From Antedon mediterranea (taxonomy: Eukaryota; Echinodermata; Crinoidea; Comatulida; Antedonidae): a DNA stretch of 64,000 nt. How positions within the stretch are numbered: position 1 is the stretch's first letter; each line of letters begins with the position of its first letter. Under the pieces are notes generated by a model. It made no database searches. It saw only the letters and a program-made list of their open reading frames with translations, and was not told the DNA's origin. Positions 32,367 to 48,714 of the stretch are shown here, in pieces. The DNA is taken from the NCBI RefSeq assembly GCF_964355755.1, contig NC_092675.1:20350912-20414911 (forward strand), written 5' to 3'. Position numbers and translations under genes: made by a program.

Positions 32367-33039
32367 TTTTTTAATGGCAATACAAACAAATTGTGTCTAC
32401 TCGTGAAAAATAATATTTCTGAAAAAAAATAACGAACAAATAACTATACATTTAATTATTTAATATGTGAAAAAAAAAAAAAAATCTGTCTTAATTGTAT
32501 GTAAATTAAATACTATAGTGAGCAAGGATAGCAACCAACCGGAAAAATATGCGGGACTGTTTACACCGCGAATACGCAAGTACATAAGTTTGTTCCAGGT
32601 TGACTTGATGCGGAATACATTGCGCATCACTTAAGGGCCTTTCACACCTGTTCCGGCATGGTTCTGGTTCGGCGAATCGAACGGCAATGTTTCGTTTTCA
32701 CTATGCTCCACATGGCTATGCGCCAATCGATATGCGCATGGCCGCGTAAAAATGAAACATTGGCTTTGCCAGCGCCAGACTGGAACCGTGCAGACGGGCC
32801 CTTTACCCGTGTGGTTCAGCGACCGGGTTGACTTTTTACGTTGTTTAAACCGGCCTGAATTTCTGCGTCCCAGGTACAATTCGGGTTACTTAATTCTGGA
32901 TCAACTTGATTTGAGTTGTTATTTGTCCTAGACTCCTACTGTAAATTCAAACTATACTTTCAAATGATGTTTTTATTTACAATATAATTTTGTACACAAT
33001 TTTAATTTCAGTGATTTTTTTTATGAATGGTGGGTAATT
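32367..33039. other. Region upstream of the zinc-finger exon
   Basis: No gene recognised. It is AT-rich except for 32630-32880, a GC-richer island (ggcctttcacacctgttccgg onward) that is reminiscent of a DNA-transposon end but for which I found no inverted partner. The promoter and first exon of the zinc-finger gene could lie here or further upstream; I cannot place them. Confidence 0.4.
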
Positions 33040-33052
33040 TCTTTTTTTTCAG
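33040..33052 (+). promoter_or_regulatory. Splice acceptor candidate for the zinc-finger exon
   Basis: The run tcttttttttcag is a strong pyrimidine tract plus AG, 82 bp before the start codon. It implies at least one upstream non-coding or short coding exon. A weaker tttaatttcag lies about 40 bp upstream. Confidence 0.6.
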
Positions 33053-33134
33053 TGACTTCTTGAAAGTGTACCAATACCCAGCGGTGGACAACCGGGGCAA
33101 GTCAGGCTTACAGTACTTATGCCATCTGTGAATA

Positions 33135-35872
33135 ATGAATTTATACAAATGTGAACATTGTGGAGATAAACTTCAAACACACCAAGAGTTTAAATTTCTT
33201 CAATGTCAAGTGAACGTTGTCAGACTTTGTCTAGATTTAAATAGTGGATGGAGCAGACATTTGGGAGAGTACACAGAGGAGACGCCATATGAATGTGTAC
33301 ATTGTGGAAAGAAATTCAACCAGAATGACGATTTGAAAAAACATTTGAAAATGCACACAGAAAAGACACCATATGAATGTGAACACTGTAGGAAGAAATT
33401 CAACCAAAATGACGATCTGAAAAGACATATGAGAATACACACAGGAGAGAAACCATATGAATGTGAACATTGTGGGAAGAAATTCAACCAGAATGACGAT
33501 CTGAAAAAACATATGAGAATACACACAGAAGAGACACCATATGAATGTGAACATTGTGGGAAGAAATTCAAAGAAAATGATGATCTGAAAAAACATTTGA
33601 GAATGCACACAGAAGAGACACCATATGAATGTGAACATTGTGGGAAGAAATTCAAAGACAATGATGATCTGAAAAAACATTTGAGAATGCACACAGGAGA
33701 GAAACCATATGAATGTGAACATTGTGGAAAGAAGTTTAACCAGAGTGACGATCTGAAAAAACATTTGAAAATGCACACAGAAGAGACACGATATGAATGT
33801 GAACATTGTGGGAAGAAATTCAACCGGAATGACAGTTTGAAAAAACATATGAGAATGCACACAGGAGAGAAACCATATGAATGTGAACATTGTGGGAAGA
33901 AATTCAACCGGAATGACAGTTTGAAAAAACATATGAGAATGCACACAGGAGAGAAACCATATGAATGTGAACATTGTGGGAAGAAATTCAACCAGAATGA
34001 CGATCTGAAAAAACATTTAAAAATGCACAAAGAAGAGACACCATATGAATGTGAACATTGTGGGAAGAAATTTAACCGGAATGACGATTTGAAAAAACAT
34101 ATGAGAATGCACACAGAAGAGACACGATATGAATGTGAACATTGTGGGAAGAAATTCAACCGGAATGACGATTTGAAAAAACATATGAGAATGCACAGAG
34201 AAGAGACACCATATGAATGTGAACATTGTGGGAAGAAATTCAACCAGAATGACGATTTGAAAAAACATTTGAAAATGCACACAGAAGAGACACCTTATGA
34301 ATGTGAACATTGTGGGAAGAAATTCAAAGACAATGATGATCTGAAAAAACATTTGAGAATGCACACAGGAGAGAAACCATATGAATGTGAACAATGTGGG
34401 AAGAAATTCAACCAGAATGACAGTTTGAAAAAACGTATGAGAATACACACAGGAGAGAAACCATATGAATGTGAACATTGTGGGAAGAAATTCAACCAGA
34501 ATGACAGTTTGAAAAAACGTATGAGAATACACACAGGAGAGAAACCATATGAATGTGAACATTGTGGGAAGAAATTCAACCAGAATGACAGTTTGAAAAA
34601 ACGTATGAGAATACACACAGGAGAGAAACCATATGAATGTGAACATTGTGGGAAGAAATTCAAAGACAATGATGATCTGAAAAAACATTTGAGAATGCAC
34701 ACAGGAGAGAAACCATATGAATGTGAACATTGTGGGAAAAAATTCAAACAGAATGACAGTTTGAAAAAACGTATGAGAATACACACAGGAGAGAAACCAT
34801 ATGAATGTGAACATTGTGGGAAGAAATTCAACCAGAATGACGATCTGAAAAAACATTTAAAAATGCACAAAGAAGAGACAACATATGAATGTGAACATTG
34901 TGGGACGAAATTCAACCGGAATGACGATTTGAAAAAACATATGAGAATGCACACAGAAGAGATACGATATGAATGTGAACATTGTGGGAAGAAATTCAAC
35001 CGGAATGACGATTTGAAAAAACATTTGAAAATGCACACAGAAGAGACACGATATGAATGTGAACATTGTGGGACGAAATTCAACCAGAATGACGATTTGA
35101 AAAAACATTTGAGAATGCACACAGAAGAGACACCATATGAATGTGAACATTGTGGGAAGAGATTCAAAGACAATGATGATCGGAAAAAACATTTGAAAAT
35201 GCACACAGAAGAGACACCATATGAATGTGAACATTGTGGGAAGAAATTTAAACATAAAGGGAATTTGAGAAGCCATTTGCGAATACACACAGGAGAGACA
35301 CCATATGAATGTGAACATTGTGGGAAGAAATTCAAAGACAATGATGATCTGAAAAAACATTGGAGAATGCACACAGAAGAGACACCATATGAATGTGAAC
35401 ATTGTAAGAAGAAATTTAAACATAAAGGGAATTTGAGAAGCCATTTGCGAATACACACAGGAGAGACACCATATGAATGTGAACATTGTAAGAAGAAATT
35501 TAAACATAAAGGGAATTTGGGAAGCCATTTGCGAATACACACAGGAGAGACACCATATGAATGTGAACATTGTGGAAAGAAATTCAACCAGAATGGGATT
35601 TTGAGAAGACATATGAGAATACACACAGGAGAGAAACCATATGAATGTGAACATTGTGGGAAGAAATTCAACCGTATTGGGAGTTTAAAAATTCATTTCA
35701 GAATACACACAGGAGAGACACCATATGAATGTGAACATTGTAAGAAGAAATTTAAACATAAAGGGAATTTGAGAAGCCATTTGCGAATACACACAGGAGA
35801 GAAACCATATGAATGTGAACATTGTAAGAAGAAATTTAAACATAAAGGGAATTTGGGAAGCCATTTGCGAAT

Positions 35873-35897
<25 letters not shown>
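33135..35897 (+). CDS. Poly-C2H2 zinc-finger protein, 31 tandem fingers
   Basis: 920 codons from ATG 33135, the first ATG after an in-frame TGA six bases upstream. About 50 N-terminal residues lead into 31 uninterrupted C2H2 fingers of exactly 28 residues (84 bp): [10 protein letters not shown], a helix, H-x3-H and a TGEKP, TEETP or TGETP linker. Likely a nuclear DNA-binding protein. Helix types are few: [50 protein letters not shown]. Four fingers (14, 15, 16 and 18) read LKKRMRIH, replacing the first zinc-binding His by Arg. No KRAB, SCAN, BTB or ZAD domain is visible. The frame ends by a one-base insertion near 35872 inside finger 31, not at a natural C-terminus. Long minus-strand open frames here are by-products of the repeat. 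Confidence 0.85.
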
Positions 35898-39655
<3,758 letters not shown>

Positions 39656-39977
39656 AACATTGTGGTATGGAATTGTTCATTGATAATTAAGTTTTGTGAT
39701 CTTTTTTCTCTTTAATTGTTTTATATTTTCAATATCATTGAATATTATAGTATAGGCCTAACTAATATATCTTATCAGCTCTGTCTGCACTATCAAACTT
39801 TATGAGACTAAAACGTGTAGACATAACTTTTTTGTAATTGTTTTTTTTTCTTTTGATGTTTTATTTTCTGTTTAGAAATAAGTTTTTTGAGCTGTGATCG
39901 TTAAAATTTTATATTTGTTGCATATTTTATATATGTTTGTTGAATTCAACATAAAGATATTGTATGATGTGTTTATG

Positions 39978-39983
39978 AATAAA
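39978..39983 (+). promoter_or_regulatory. Polyadenylation signal candidate
   Basis: AATAAA about 320 bp after the last finger unit, in an AT-rich stretch with downstream T/G-rich sequence (ttatattgtgggttttt). It suits the 3' end of the zinc-finger transcript. Confidence 0.45.
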
Positions 39984-40624
39984 TATACAGAACCTTGAAT
40001 TATTATATTGTGGGTTTTTCTCGATATACCTTCATCCTTTAAATCTTTTAGAAAAAAAAGCACCATTCTGTTTTATTTTGTGAATATTCTGTGAGACTTG
40101 ACTAAAAAAACCATGTTTTGTGGCATATGATGTCATCGTATGTACAGTAAGCTAATGTGAGCCTTTTCTCCATGATTACTTTAGTATGCGAACTCAACCA
40201 ATCCAATTCTTGAAATTTAAGAAATTATTGTAAAAAATATAGTAACACTTTATAAAAACTTTTTTGAAATTATTTATTACAATAATGCATATGTATTTAA
40301 ACAAATAGAGAGACTAGGCATCGGAATCTTTGCACATTTCTATTTCTGACATGATAACGTAAATATTCTTAAAATTGAGGGCGCCAAACATAAAAAATTT
40401 AGGAGATCGAAAGGAAGCGGGAAGTCCCAAAGAAAAACAAAATTATGGTGTGCTCCCTTCTAGCACGATATGGCTCTCTCACAGCCATGGGGGTACCACG
40501 ACATCAAATGCTTTGATGTAAACGCCTTATGATGTGTGGGGGGTGGGGGGGGGGAGATGGAAGGGACGTTTAAAACTGTTAACCCTAAACACAGAAGCTC
40601 GCATAGCTTTAACTCTATTCCACT

Positions 40625-40690
40625 GACCGACACAGGATCAATTCGATCCCATGCACTCGTGTTATCAACATGACGCTCTGCCACCCTCTA
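40625..40690 (-). ncRNA. tRNA-like SINE head, minus strand
   Basis: Read on the minus strand: ggtggcagagcgtc (A-box-like) and, about 30 bases on, gggatcgaattgatcc (B-box-like). It lies head-to-head with the plus-strand tRNA-like unit at 40815. A related but weaker minus-strand unit (agttcagtcgtctgagcg) lies at about 12165-12195, so the paired arrangement is part of the repeat family. Confidence 0.45.
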
Positions 40691-40814
40691 GTTTATCGCA
40701 AGGCTAAAACTAGATTCGTTTTTTGTCAAAATTACGTCATGAAAATGCAAATTTATGACGTAATGATTAGTATGAAGCGCGTATAATACTATACTATTGT
40801 CACCCTTCATTACT

Positions 40815-40912
40815 CGTGCACATTGTTGCATAACGGATAGTGCTCTATTAACGATCGTTTGAATTCTCTCAATTCTAATAGCTGGGGTTCAACGATTCTC
40901 TACGGATTTAAA
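40815..40912 (+). ncRNA. tRNA-like SINE head, diverged copy
   Basis: It shares gttgcataacggatagtgct and gctggggttcaacgattc with the units at 12306 and 43897, with an insertion between the boxes, and is followed by an A run. The upstream block (atgacgtaatgat, then gcgtataa and ctattgtca) also matches those copies, so the repeat is longer than the tRNA-like head. Confidence 0.45.
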
Positions 40913-41731
40913 AAAAAAAGTAAATATAAATTGTTTTTCTCTGATTTTGAAGGAGAGATATTTAGAGAGTCAAGTTAATTTAGGATATATATATTTCCAT
41001 ATTTCTACCTGCAGGCTGGTATACATTAAACATAGAGAAAGTATTCAAATTGTCATTAGGGTAGCCACGCCTCCAGTATGGCATGGTCCCTCCTTCTGGT
41101 TATCTGAGGGCGAACGTCACTTCAGTGTTGGCAGCTGGCGATAATTTTAATACACTGTTTTGTACATCGACTATAAACAAATGATTATGAAACGGTAGAC
41201 AATTCCGTTTAGACATTTATTAGCTGTAATTTTGGTCGAAATGAAAGAGAAACTTTCAAGAAACAACCAAGAAAACCTCACCTTTCACTGTGTTTAGTGT
41301 TTTCATTGCTTACGTTTCATCAGGGAGGTATAAAATGTTATACCTCCCTGGTTTCATCATCGATTGTTTCAGTCTGTTCATGGCCGTGAGTAGGCCTACC
41401 GTAATGTGAAACAAGCCGTAATTATTTGTTTTTAATGAGAGCAATGACGACTACATCCCGATCAAATAATTTATTTATAAAAATCGGCGGACCAGCCCGA
41501 AACGTTGCAGTGACTGCTGAAGGTCAGGGGATGTTAGACATCATTAATGTACAGCTCTCATTTTTCTAAAAAGAGACACCCCGGCAGACGGACCAAAAAA
41601 TCTAAAACATTTGCGGCAAAATGACGTCAAAAGGCAGCCTATCAAGTGTCTTGTGTGTACTGTCAGAGCCGCTGCTATTAAAGTTCCACGTCATTCATTT
41701 TGCTGTCCTTTTCCTGAATGTATTCTTAAAG

Positions 41732-42042
41732 ATGTATTGTCCCCCAAAAACATGATTAATTAAATCAGACTTTGAATACGTTATTTTGTAGTTTTAATAA
41801 AGTTAATCACTTCCGTAGAAAAAAAAACGAAAAAAAAAATGTTTTCACTTATAAAAATGACAAAATAAATGGTTAAATTCAACCAAAAATCCATTGGCTG
41901 GCAGCCAAATTAACATTTTTTAAGGTAAATACATTTTTTTCGATCTGATTTTTTGGTAAATGTGGATAACTATTTTGTGACATTAAAATGGAATATTCAA
42001 CAAAAAATGTCAATAATTATTTTTTTGAGGGGGACAATACAT
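41732..42042. mobile_element. Small MITE with ATGTATTGTCCCCC termini
   Basis: 311 bp, AT-rich, starting atgtattgtccccc and ending gggggacaatacat, a perfect 14-bp inverted pair. No coding capacity. The flanks (aaag on the left, attt on the right) give no clear target duplication, so superfamily is left open. Confidence 0.75.
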
Positions 42043-42807
42043 ATTTAATATGTGAAAAATGTTTCCAGATTATAATATTTTGGCAAAATTGCCACGACCG
42101 GTTCTAAAAAAGTGTTATCAAGTCAACTTTATTCCAGTTTCCGTACCGAACACTAGTGCTGCACACAAACAGTTTATTCCAAAAATAAAACTTTATTTTC
42201 AAATACATATATATAGATATATACAACGATATATTTAGTGTAGACAACACAATAAAACATTCTTAATATCAGGTAAAAAATAATACTGTTTCTTAATTGC
42301 TGTCCTAATGCAAATAAACACATAATAATAATTACATACACCCTGTATATTAGTACTTAAAATATCGATAGGCTTTTTCAGTTGTTGAGGCATACTGTAC
42401 ATTCTGGAAACTTAATTATAAAAATATTTTTTTAAACACATTTATTATAAATTTGTTCAATACACGCCCTTATATTGGAAGGTATGCTTGGTTGAATTAA
42501 TCATTTTAAAAATAGGCCACGTACAAAATTATAACATTACATAAACTTATTACAAAAATACATTTATAGAAAATATTCAAAATAGCCTATAAGGAAGATT
42601 AGGAGCTTTTTTCCGTTAGGGTCCTTTCATGTGACTTATCAGGATTTAATCCAAATAATAACAATCTTTGTGAAATCGTTATTAAAGAGATGGATATATT
42701 GTTTACTGTAATATTTCTGAATACGCAAACATGAATAGTAGCAGCAAGTACTTGGGTAACATATGGTAAGAAATGATTGTTTTAAGAAAAAAAAAAGAGG
42801 GGGGAGT
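42043..42807. other. AT-rich spacer, no gene recognised
   Basis: Nothing supported beyond AT-rich sequence and a tatatatagatatata stretch near 42215. Confidence 0.5.
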
Positions 42808-43788
42808 TAAAAAAGTATAAAGCACACATGCAGTGTGGGTTTTTTGTTCGAATTTAATCTAAAAAGCAAATAGTAATAAATAATGTAATTAAAACTACGT
42901 CACTTGTGTAGTGGCGTGGACGAATGTAAAAATAGGAAAGTTTGCACTTTGTTCGTTACACAAACTTATACATTTTGCGCATCCACCACCACGAGAGTAA
43001 AAAACGGAATTGCACTGGGAAGGGTTTTAATACTATACATCTAAATGAATTAATTATCTGCCATCTTTGATCCAATCTAAATTTTCCACTCTTAGCTATT
43101 CGTTTTACAAATAGTGTGATATAACGATATACTTTTATATTTAAGAAATTGACCTTTGTATCGGAATTCAAATAGGTTCACAAACTTGACCCAGAAAGTC
43201 CAAAGGAGAGTTTGTCCAGATGTTTTAATGACCATTTAGTTTATAATAGAATCCCTAAAGAAAACACTTAGCTTAATTTTGTGACTTTCCCATCGTTAAA
43301 CCAGGAGTGATCGACACTATTTAAGTACAGATTTGACAGTGTCATCCATCACAGAAATACCTTATTATACCGTTAATCACTCCCACTTAAACACCCCTGG
43401 ATCAACTTAGGACCAATCGGTACCCTCACAGATGATGTAATGACATTATGCAAATGAACTGAGCCAATATACTCCCAAGTTTCAGAAGGGCCCAGACACA
43501 CCTTACAGCCACTTCTCCAGAAGCAGACGAACACACTTCACACCTCACTGACAGCATCATTGATCCTCCGCGTTCCTTATCTATACTTATAGTTGTATAT
43601 TGTACTGAAGTATTATACTGAATAAACAATATATGTGTTACGACAGTCAAGCGAGTAAAGAGTCTTCATTAGTACCTCAACAACCCAAACATTATATTAC
43701 AATAGTACATATTTTTTGCTATCACACGCGCCAATACCATCGGGGTATCATAAGGGAAGCTCAGTTTAACTACATTTGGGCGATCTAA
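42808..43788 (+). repeat. Segmental duplication, copy 2, left block
   Basis: Matches 1-381, interrupted by the solo LTR at 43115-43701. After gggcgatcta at 43788 the sequence jumps to the equivalent of 12190, so the 11.8 kb holding the LINE and the hAT-like gene in copy 1 is absent. Confidence 0.85.
43115..43701. mobile_element. Solo LTR
   Basis: 587 bp, TG...CA, flanked by atag at 43111-43114 and 43702-43705 (5 bp if aatag is counted and the end shifted by one). The empty site is at 296-303 in copy 1. It contains aataaac and a downstream T/G-rich end (gtgttacgacagtc), as in an LTR read on the plus strand. No internal retrotransposon sequence is left, as expected after LTR-LTR recombination. 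It is not related in sequence to the gypsy-1, -2 or -3 LTRs. Confidence 0.85.
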
Positions 43789-43896
43789 ATTACTGATCAT
43801 TTTGGTTTTAGCAAGGTTAATAGGATATTTATGACGTAATGATCAATTACGTAATACACGTATAAATAGACTTTTATCAGCTTTTCAGTCATGTAC

Positions 43897-43961
43897 TTGG
43901 TGGCGTAACGGGTAATGCTCAGTTTTGAGTGCTATCGGCTGGGGTTCGAACCTCGACGGAT
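43897..43961 (+). ncRNA. tRNA-like SINE head, copy 2, best preserved
   Basis: A-box-like ggtggcgtaacgggta at 43899, B box ggttcgaacc at 43943-43952 (perfect core), then cggat and a run of T from 43961 that could terminate pol III. I could not form a full cloverleaf, so tRNA pseudogene or SINE is the better call. Confidence 0.55.
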
Positions 43962-45280
43962 TTTTTTTTTTATGAATATTGCTTTTTTTTAAAAGAGATA
44001 TAGTGACACTGTATTGTCGAATATGGATGGCACCATACCGGTAGGTATTCAAATATGCTTAATCGATGTAAAAATACTTTTAAAATAATAATCAATCATC
44101 TTTTTCTTATCTCGTAAAAACTTTTATTACAATTCCTTGGAAGTCATTCTAAGAAATAATACATCACATGAAACCTGTAATAATTGTATAATATAAAATA
44201 TTACACATTTTCTGTATGTAGTAGGTAGTTTAAGCGTATACACACATTCTCACGATGCCATTGCGTACACATTGTGATGACAGCCTGGTTATGAAGACGT
44301 GTCACATGACAATCACAGTAAAATATTCACAAACCAATCCGATCGGCCTACACATTCAATGTCATTTCATTTCATTTCATTTATTTATTTCACTTTACAA
44401 CTATATAAATATACAGTGGAGGAGCCTAAAAGAAAGCAAAGCTTGTGGTGAATAGGCTCCTCAAAACAAAACAAAAATAAAATAGAAATAATATATAACA
44501 CAATTAGAAACTCCAAAAAACAACAATTTAACTAATATCTTTTCTCTAACACATAAGTTTAAAACTAAAAAACAAGTAAAAAATAGATTATATAAATTAT
44601 TTTAAAAATATCCAAATATGTCATTAATAAAAGAATTTACAAAGAACCTTCAACCAATAATAGTTTAAATTGACGTTAAATAAAGCACCGTCCGTACGTA
44701 TACACTTGTTGATGTGTATAAACGCACACCGTCACTGCGTACGTATTATTATACGCCTATGAATGACAGCCTCGTTATGAAGACGTGTCACATGACAAAC
44801 GTCTTCAAATATTCACAAACATTCCACCAATCAACTATTAGTGACTTATTTCTATTTTATATCACTGTGCTCCACTGGTGCTAAATTTGGTCCACTGAAC
44901 CAGTTACCGTAGTACTATTTCTATTTCGGAAGTAAATAAAGGCATAAATGGCGCTCCGTAGAAGTAGAGAATGTTCGATCGTCGAAATGACACTCTGAAT
45001 ATACCTCCACATTTTGGGGATTTGGCATTATTTTTCCCAATCTGGCATTAATATTTGAGACAGGCTACAGTACAGCATACTTTAAATTATCAACGCTGAG
45101 AAGGAAGGATATTGACATTATCAATGACAGTTTTATTGTTATATCATATTTGTTTCTCAATCTTTAAATAAAATTACCAGGATTGGTGACATTTATAGAA
45201 ACTTGCGTCGTCAACTCAGAGATAGTCATTCATTTTCCGTCCGGGGGTACGACGGTAAGTAAGGCTACAGTTACTTGTGA

Positions 45281-47315
45281 CAGTGCATATCGGCCGCCAG
45301 TCATTTCGGCCGCCGGTTATGGAACGCCTAAAATCATGAAACGCCAAAAAGGACAAAATATGTATTGTTCATTTCGGCCGCCACAATCGTCAATATTGTT
45401 AATGTATGGCACGCCTCAATTATAAAAAATGGTGTATACACATGTGCCTATCGCCTGAATAGACGTACGTATTCAAACAGCAAGCAGCAATCAACAAAAA
45501 CGATCATACTTTTTGATTTGTATAGAGTTGCGCTATTTTACTATCATTCGCCAGCTTCTTCTTGACTGAGCCCAACCCCAACCAATTAGGTATAATATTA
45601 TATCAGGCATATAATGATTTACCTCTATTTATATGTATTGTAATTAATATATTATATAGGGAATATACGTCTGTCCTTTATTATGCAAACAATTACGTAA
45701 AAGAGAACAATTTATTTAAAAACAATAATTGTTACAATGTATAGCCCGTAAAGCCAGCGTATCCATTTTTATACTTATGCATACTGTGTGGCAGATTATA
45801 TCATGTCGTTAACAACATAACCTACTATTCGATCACCTAATTTTATTTTTTTATTTTATTTACATCCGTTATGTAGGATAATATTAAGTGTATAATATTA
45901 ATTGTTGAGACAAATCACGTGTATACTTTTATTTCTAATGTTATGTTTAAAATAGTTGTTAGTAAAAATGATCATTATATGCGGATGGTTAAAAGGCGAG
46001 TTACTGAAATAAACCCCCGAATAAGCCGTATTTGGGGAGATGCGCTTTCTATGATCGTGCAGCTGTTTCCTCTAACAATGCGTTATTTTGCTGACGGGGT
46101 TTCCCCTTTTTAAAAAGCACGCACTTGTTAGCGTGTCAAATCATGGACAAAACACGTACGATCGTAGTCCATGGCCAGGTAAAGATGACGTCTATTACTA
46201 ATAACCATACTTTTAAAACGTCTATATGCCTCCTGCACGTGTTTTTGTGAAACGATGTATATAATTTACGTATACTGTACGTCGATACTATAGATTTTAA
46301 TTTGAAAAATATCTTTTATTTCTTTATTTACAATAATCATTTAATGTAAATAATTAAGTAAATAGTCTCACATAACATCCATACGACGTTCGTAAATCTA
46401 AATGTTTAAATATCAGTACCTCTTTGAGAATCGTGTCCACCTTTATTATCCATACATTATTCTCACATCTATCATTGTACATCATAGACCTACTGTAGGG
46501 CTGGTAGATTGATTTATAACGGAATATTATCTATATATTTTATTATTATCCTAAACCATGCTCACGTCAGAGTGGCGGATATTGGATGCAAAAATCATCA
46601 TCATGCATCAAATTCCTTTATTGCATAAACCTCATTGAGCTGGTATCCACTTGCAGGTTATAGAACGAGTTTCGTAATTAACTGTGATTAAAAAATACGC
46701 AATAGGCGCGTCTACTTGTTTAACTATTAAATTATTATTTATTTTCAAAACCTTAAACAACGTCATGCTAAAAGAACACATTACAATTCATTAAAACCTG
46801 TAAGATAAAATGGAAACACAAATTATTTATAAATAATGAGATAAATATTTATATTTACTGTACTTAAAAAATAACGATCGAGGTTTAAAAAAATGTCAAA
46901 CAGTATTATTAGAAATTCCAATATTCAAAATTAACTAAAAACATAATGAACGTTTTCATTAAAAATGTATCTAATGCGCCATATACAAATTAGCGCGACC
47001 AAAATAAAACGCGCCGATATCAAACGTAACTAATAGGATAAAAAGCGTATCTAGCGGCGCTCCATACCAAATACCGGATGTTTATTTTATCGCGACCGAT
47101 TTCAAACGCGATCGATTTCATCTGACACCATTTACACACGTCTATTCAGACGATAGGCACATGTATACACCTTTTTTGACAATTAAGGCGTGCCATACGT
47201 TATTAACAATATTGACGATTCTGGCGGCCGAAATGAACAATACATATTTTGTCTTTTTTGGCGTTTCATGATTTTGGGCGTTCCATAACCGGCGGCCGAA
47301 ATGATCAGACACCGT
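45281..47315. mobile_element. Non-autonomous DNA element with about 180-bp inverted repeats
   Basis: The left arm 45281-45466 and right arm 47137-47315 are inverted copies: cattcggccgcc-type words, the ggttatggaacgcc/ggcgttccataacc pair, catgtgcctatcg and gaatagacgt. The tips (cagtgcatatcgg on the left; cacggtgtctgatc on the right, read inward) are less alike. The interior is AT-rich with no transposase. The empty site in copy 1 is at about 13710. The target duplication is not clear because the flanks (cttgtg, gtggcatc) also differ from the empty copy, so superfamily is left open. Confidence 0.8.
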
Positions 47316-48714
47316 GGCATCATGATGGAGTAATCTTCACTCCATGCTTGTGGTGGTATACTCGCTGCCTCCTGCGAACAGGCGATGTGAAAATTGTACT
47401 CGCGTCCAATAACGACAATGGCCTTTATTTATTCGCGCGTTATTTATTACCGTTCTGCATTTTATGGCATTATCAATCAATCAACTTATCAACAGTGGCG
47501 TATCCAGGATTTTGAAGTTGGGGGGGGGGGGGGGGCCGGGAATTGCCAAAATTTGCCGACAAAATTGGTGTCATTATCTGTACATACACGACCTCTCTGA
47601 TCAATATATGTTCTAGGATTACATAGTCATATTGTCTTATATGGGATAACGATGCAAAATTAAAACCAAACCAACATTATCTGTTAGTATGTTGTTTTCA
47701 TATTACAATAAAGAAAGAATTAGGAAAATTTGATTTGTAGTTTTCGAAATATAGGGTCTAAAACATCGCCGAAAATGATCGTTTTTATTTTTAGCCACGA
47801 AAGAAGTAAAACAATTTGCGGCCTCAGTCGACAATTCTATTAACTACGCCATTTTTGGTTAAAATAATTACATATAATTACGTTTTTTATTAATTTATTT
47901 TATATATCACCATTGGAAATATCAATAAAACATGTTATTAAATGCTTAAGTTGTTTACTTAACGGAATTCCCCGCGGAATTCGGAAAAATTCATTGCTCT
48001 AACTTTGTGTAGTAACGATCAGAGAGATTCATGGTACACGCGCAAGAGAAAACATTCCGCTGCGGGTGATTCGCATCCACCAATCAAATCAGTTAGAATC
48101 CTAAATCATTCAACCGTGAGCAATGCCAATCGCGAGAAAGCTCAGCTTTGATTGGCTTACGATGACATCATATCACAAAATGGTGGTTTTGTAGTTGAGC
48201 CTCACGGAATATTCTGTTCCAAAAATGAAATACATGGATATTTTTTATGGTATATGTGCTTTTTCTTTAAAAATTTTGAATAATAAAGGCCTCATATCGA
48301 GGAAAAATACCGGGTTTTTGGCACTTATAATAAATATATCCTAGACAAAAAAAGCACATGGCACGTCGAACTATAATCTCTTAGCGTAGGAAGACATACA
48401 AATCCCAGGTCATGAGAGGCCTCAACTGCATGCAAAAACAAGGTTTTAGGGTAAGGTCAAAGACTTTTGAGTAAACAATCTACCTCGTACGGCCGTACGT
48501 ACATGCTACACATTTTTTACGTGTTTCGTTAGATGTAATGAAAATAAAAAATAGTTGATCTGAAGGGATCAATTATGATATGATATGTAAATAAACAAAC
48601 ACTCAAAAGAATTATGTTTACAGTTCAATTATTGTCAGAATAAATAGTTTATTTTTTTCCTCGGCACCTTTGTTTGCCGACGGCCGCGATGATGTGCCGA
48701 CGGAAACGAAATCA

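Larger units (their letters stand above)
39984..41731. other. Spacer between zinc-finger gene and duplication copy 2
   Basis: No gene recognised. It contains two tRNA-like SINE fragments (described separately), a G-rich run at about 40540, and a small perfect hairpin at about 41322-41352 (cagggaggtata and tatacctccctg). The sequence at 40600-40970 is a diverged relative of 12160-12400. Confidence 0.5.

Noticed and set aside
32630-32880. GC-richer island starting ggcctttcacacctg, considered as a MITE
   Set aside because: The left edge looks like a transposon end, but I found no inverted partner or target duplication.
43897-43961. Functional tRNA gene
   Set aside because: A and B boxes are present, but I could not pair a full acceptor stem and anticodon arm; the same unit is repeated in a SINE-like context.
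47100-47240. Regulatory palindromes around cggccgcc
   Set aside because: They are part of the long inverted arms of the 45281-47315 element.
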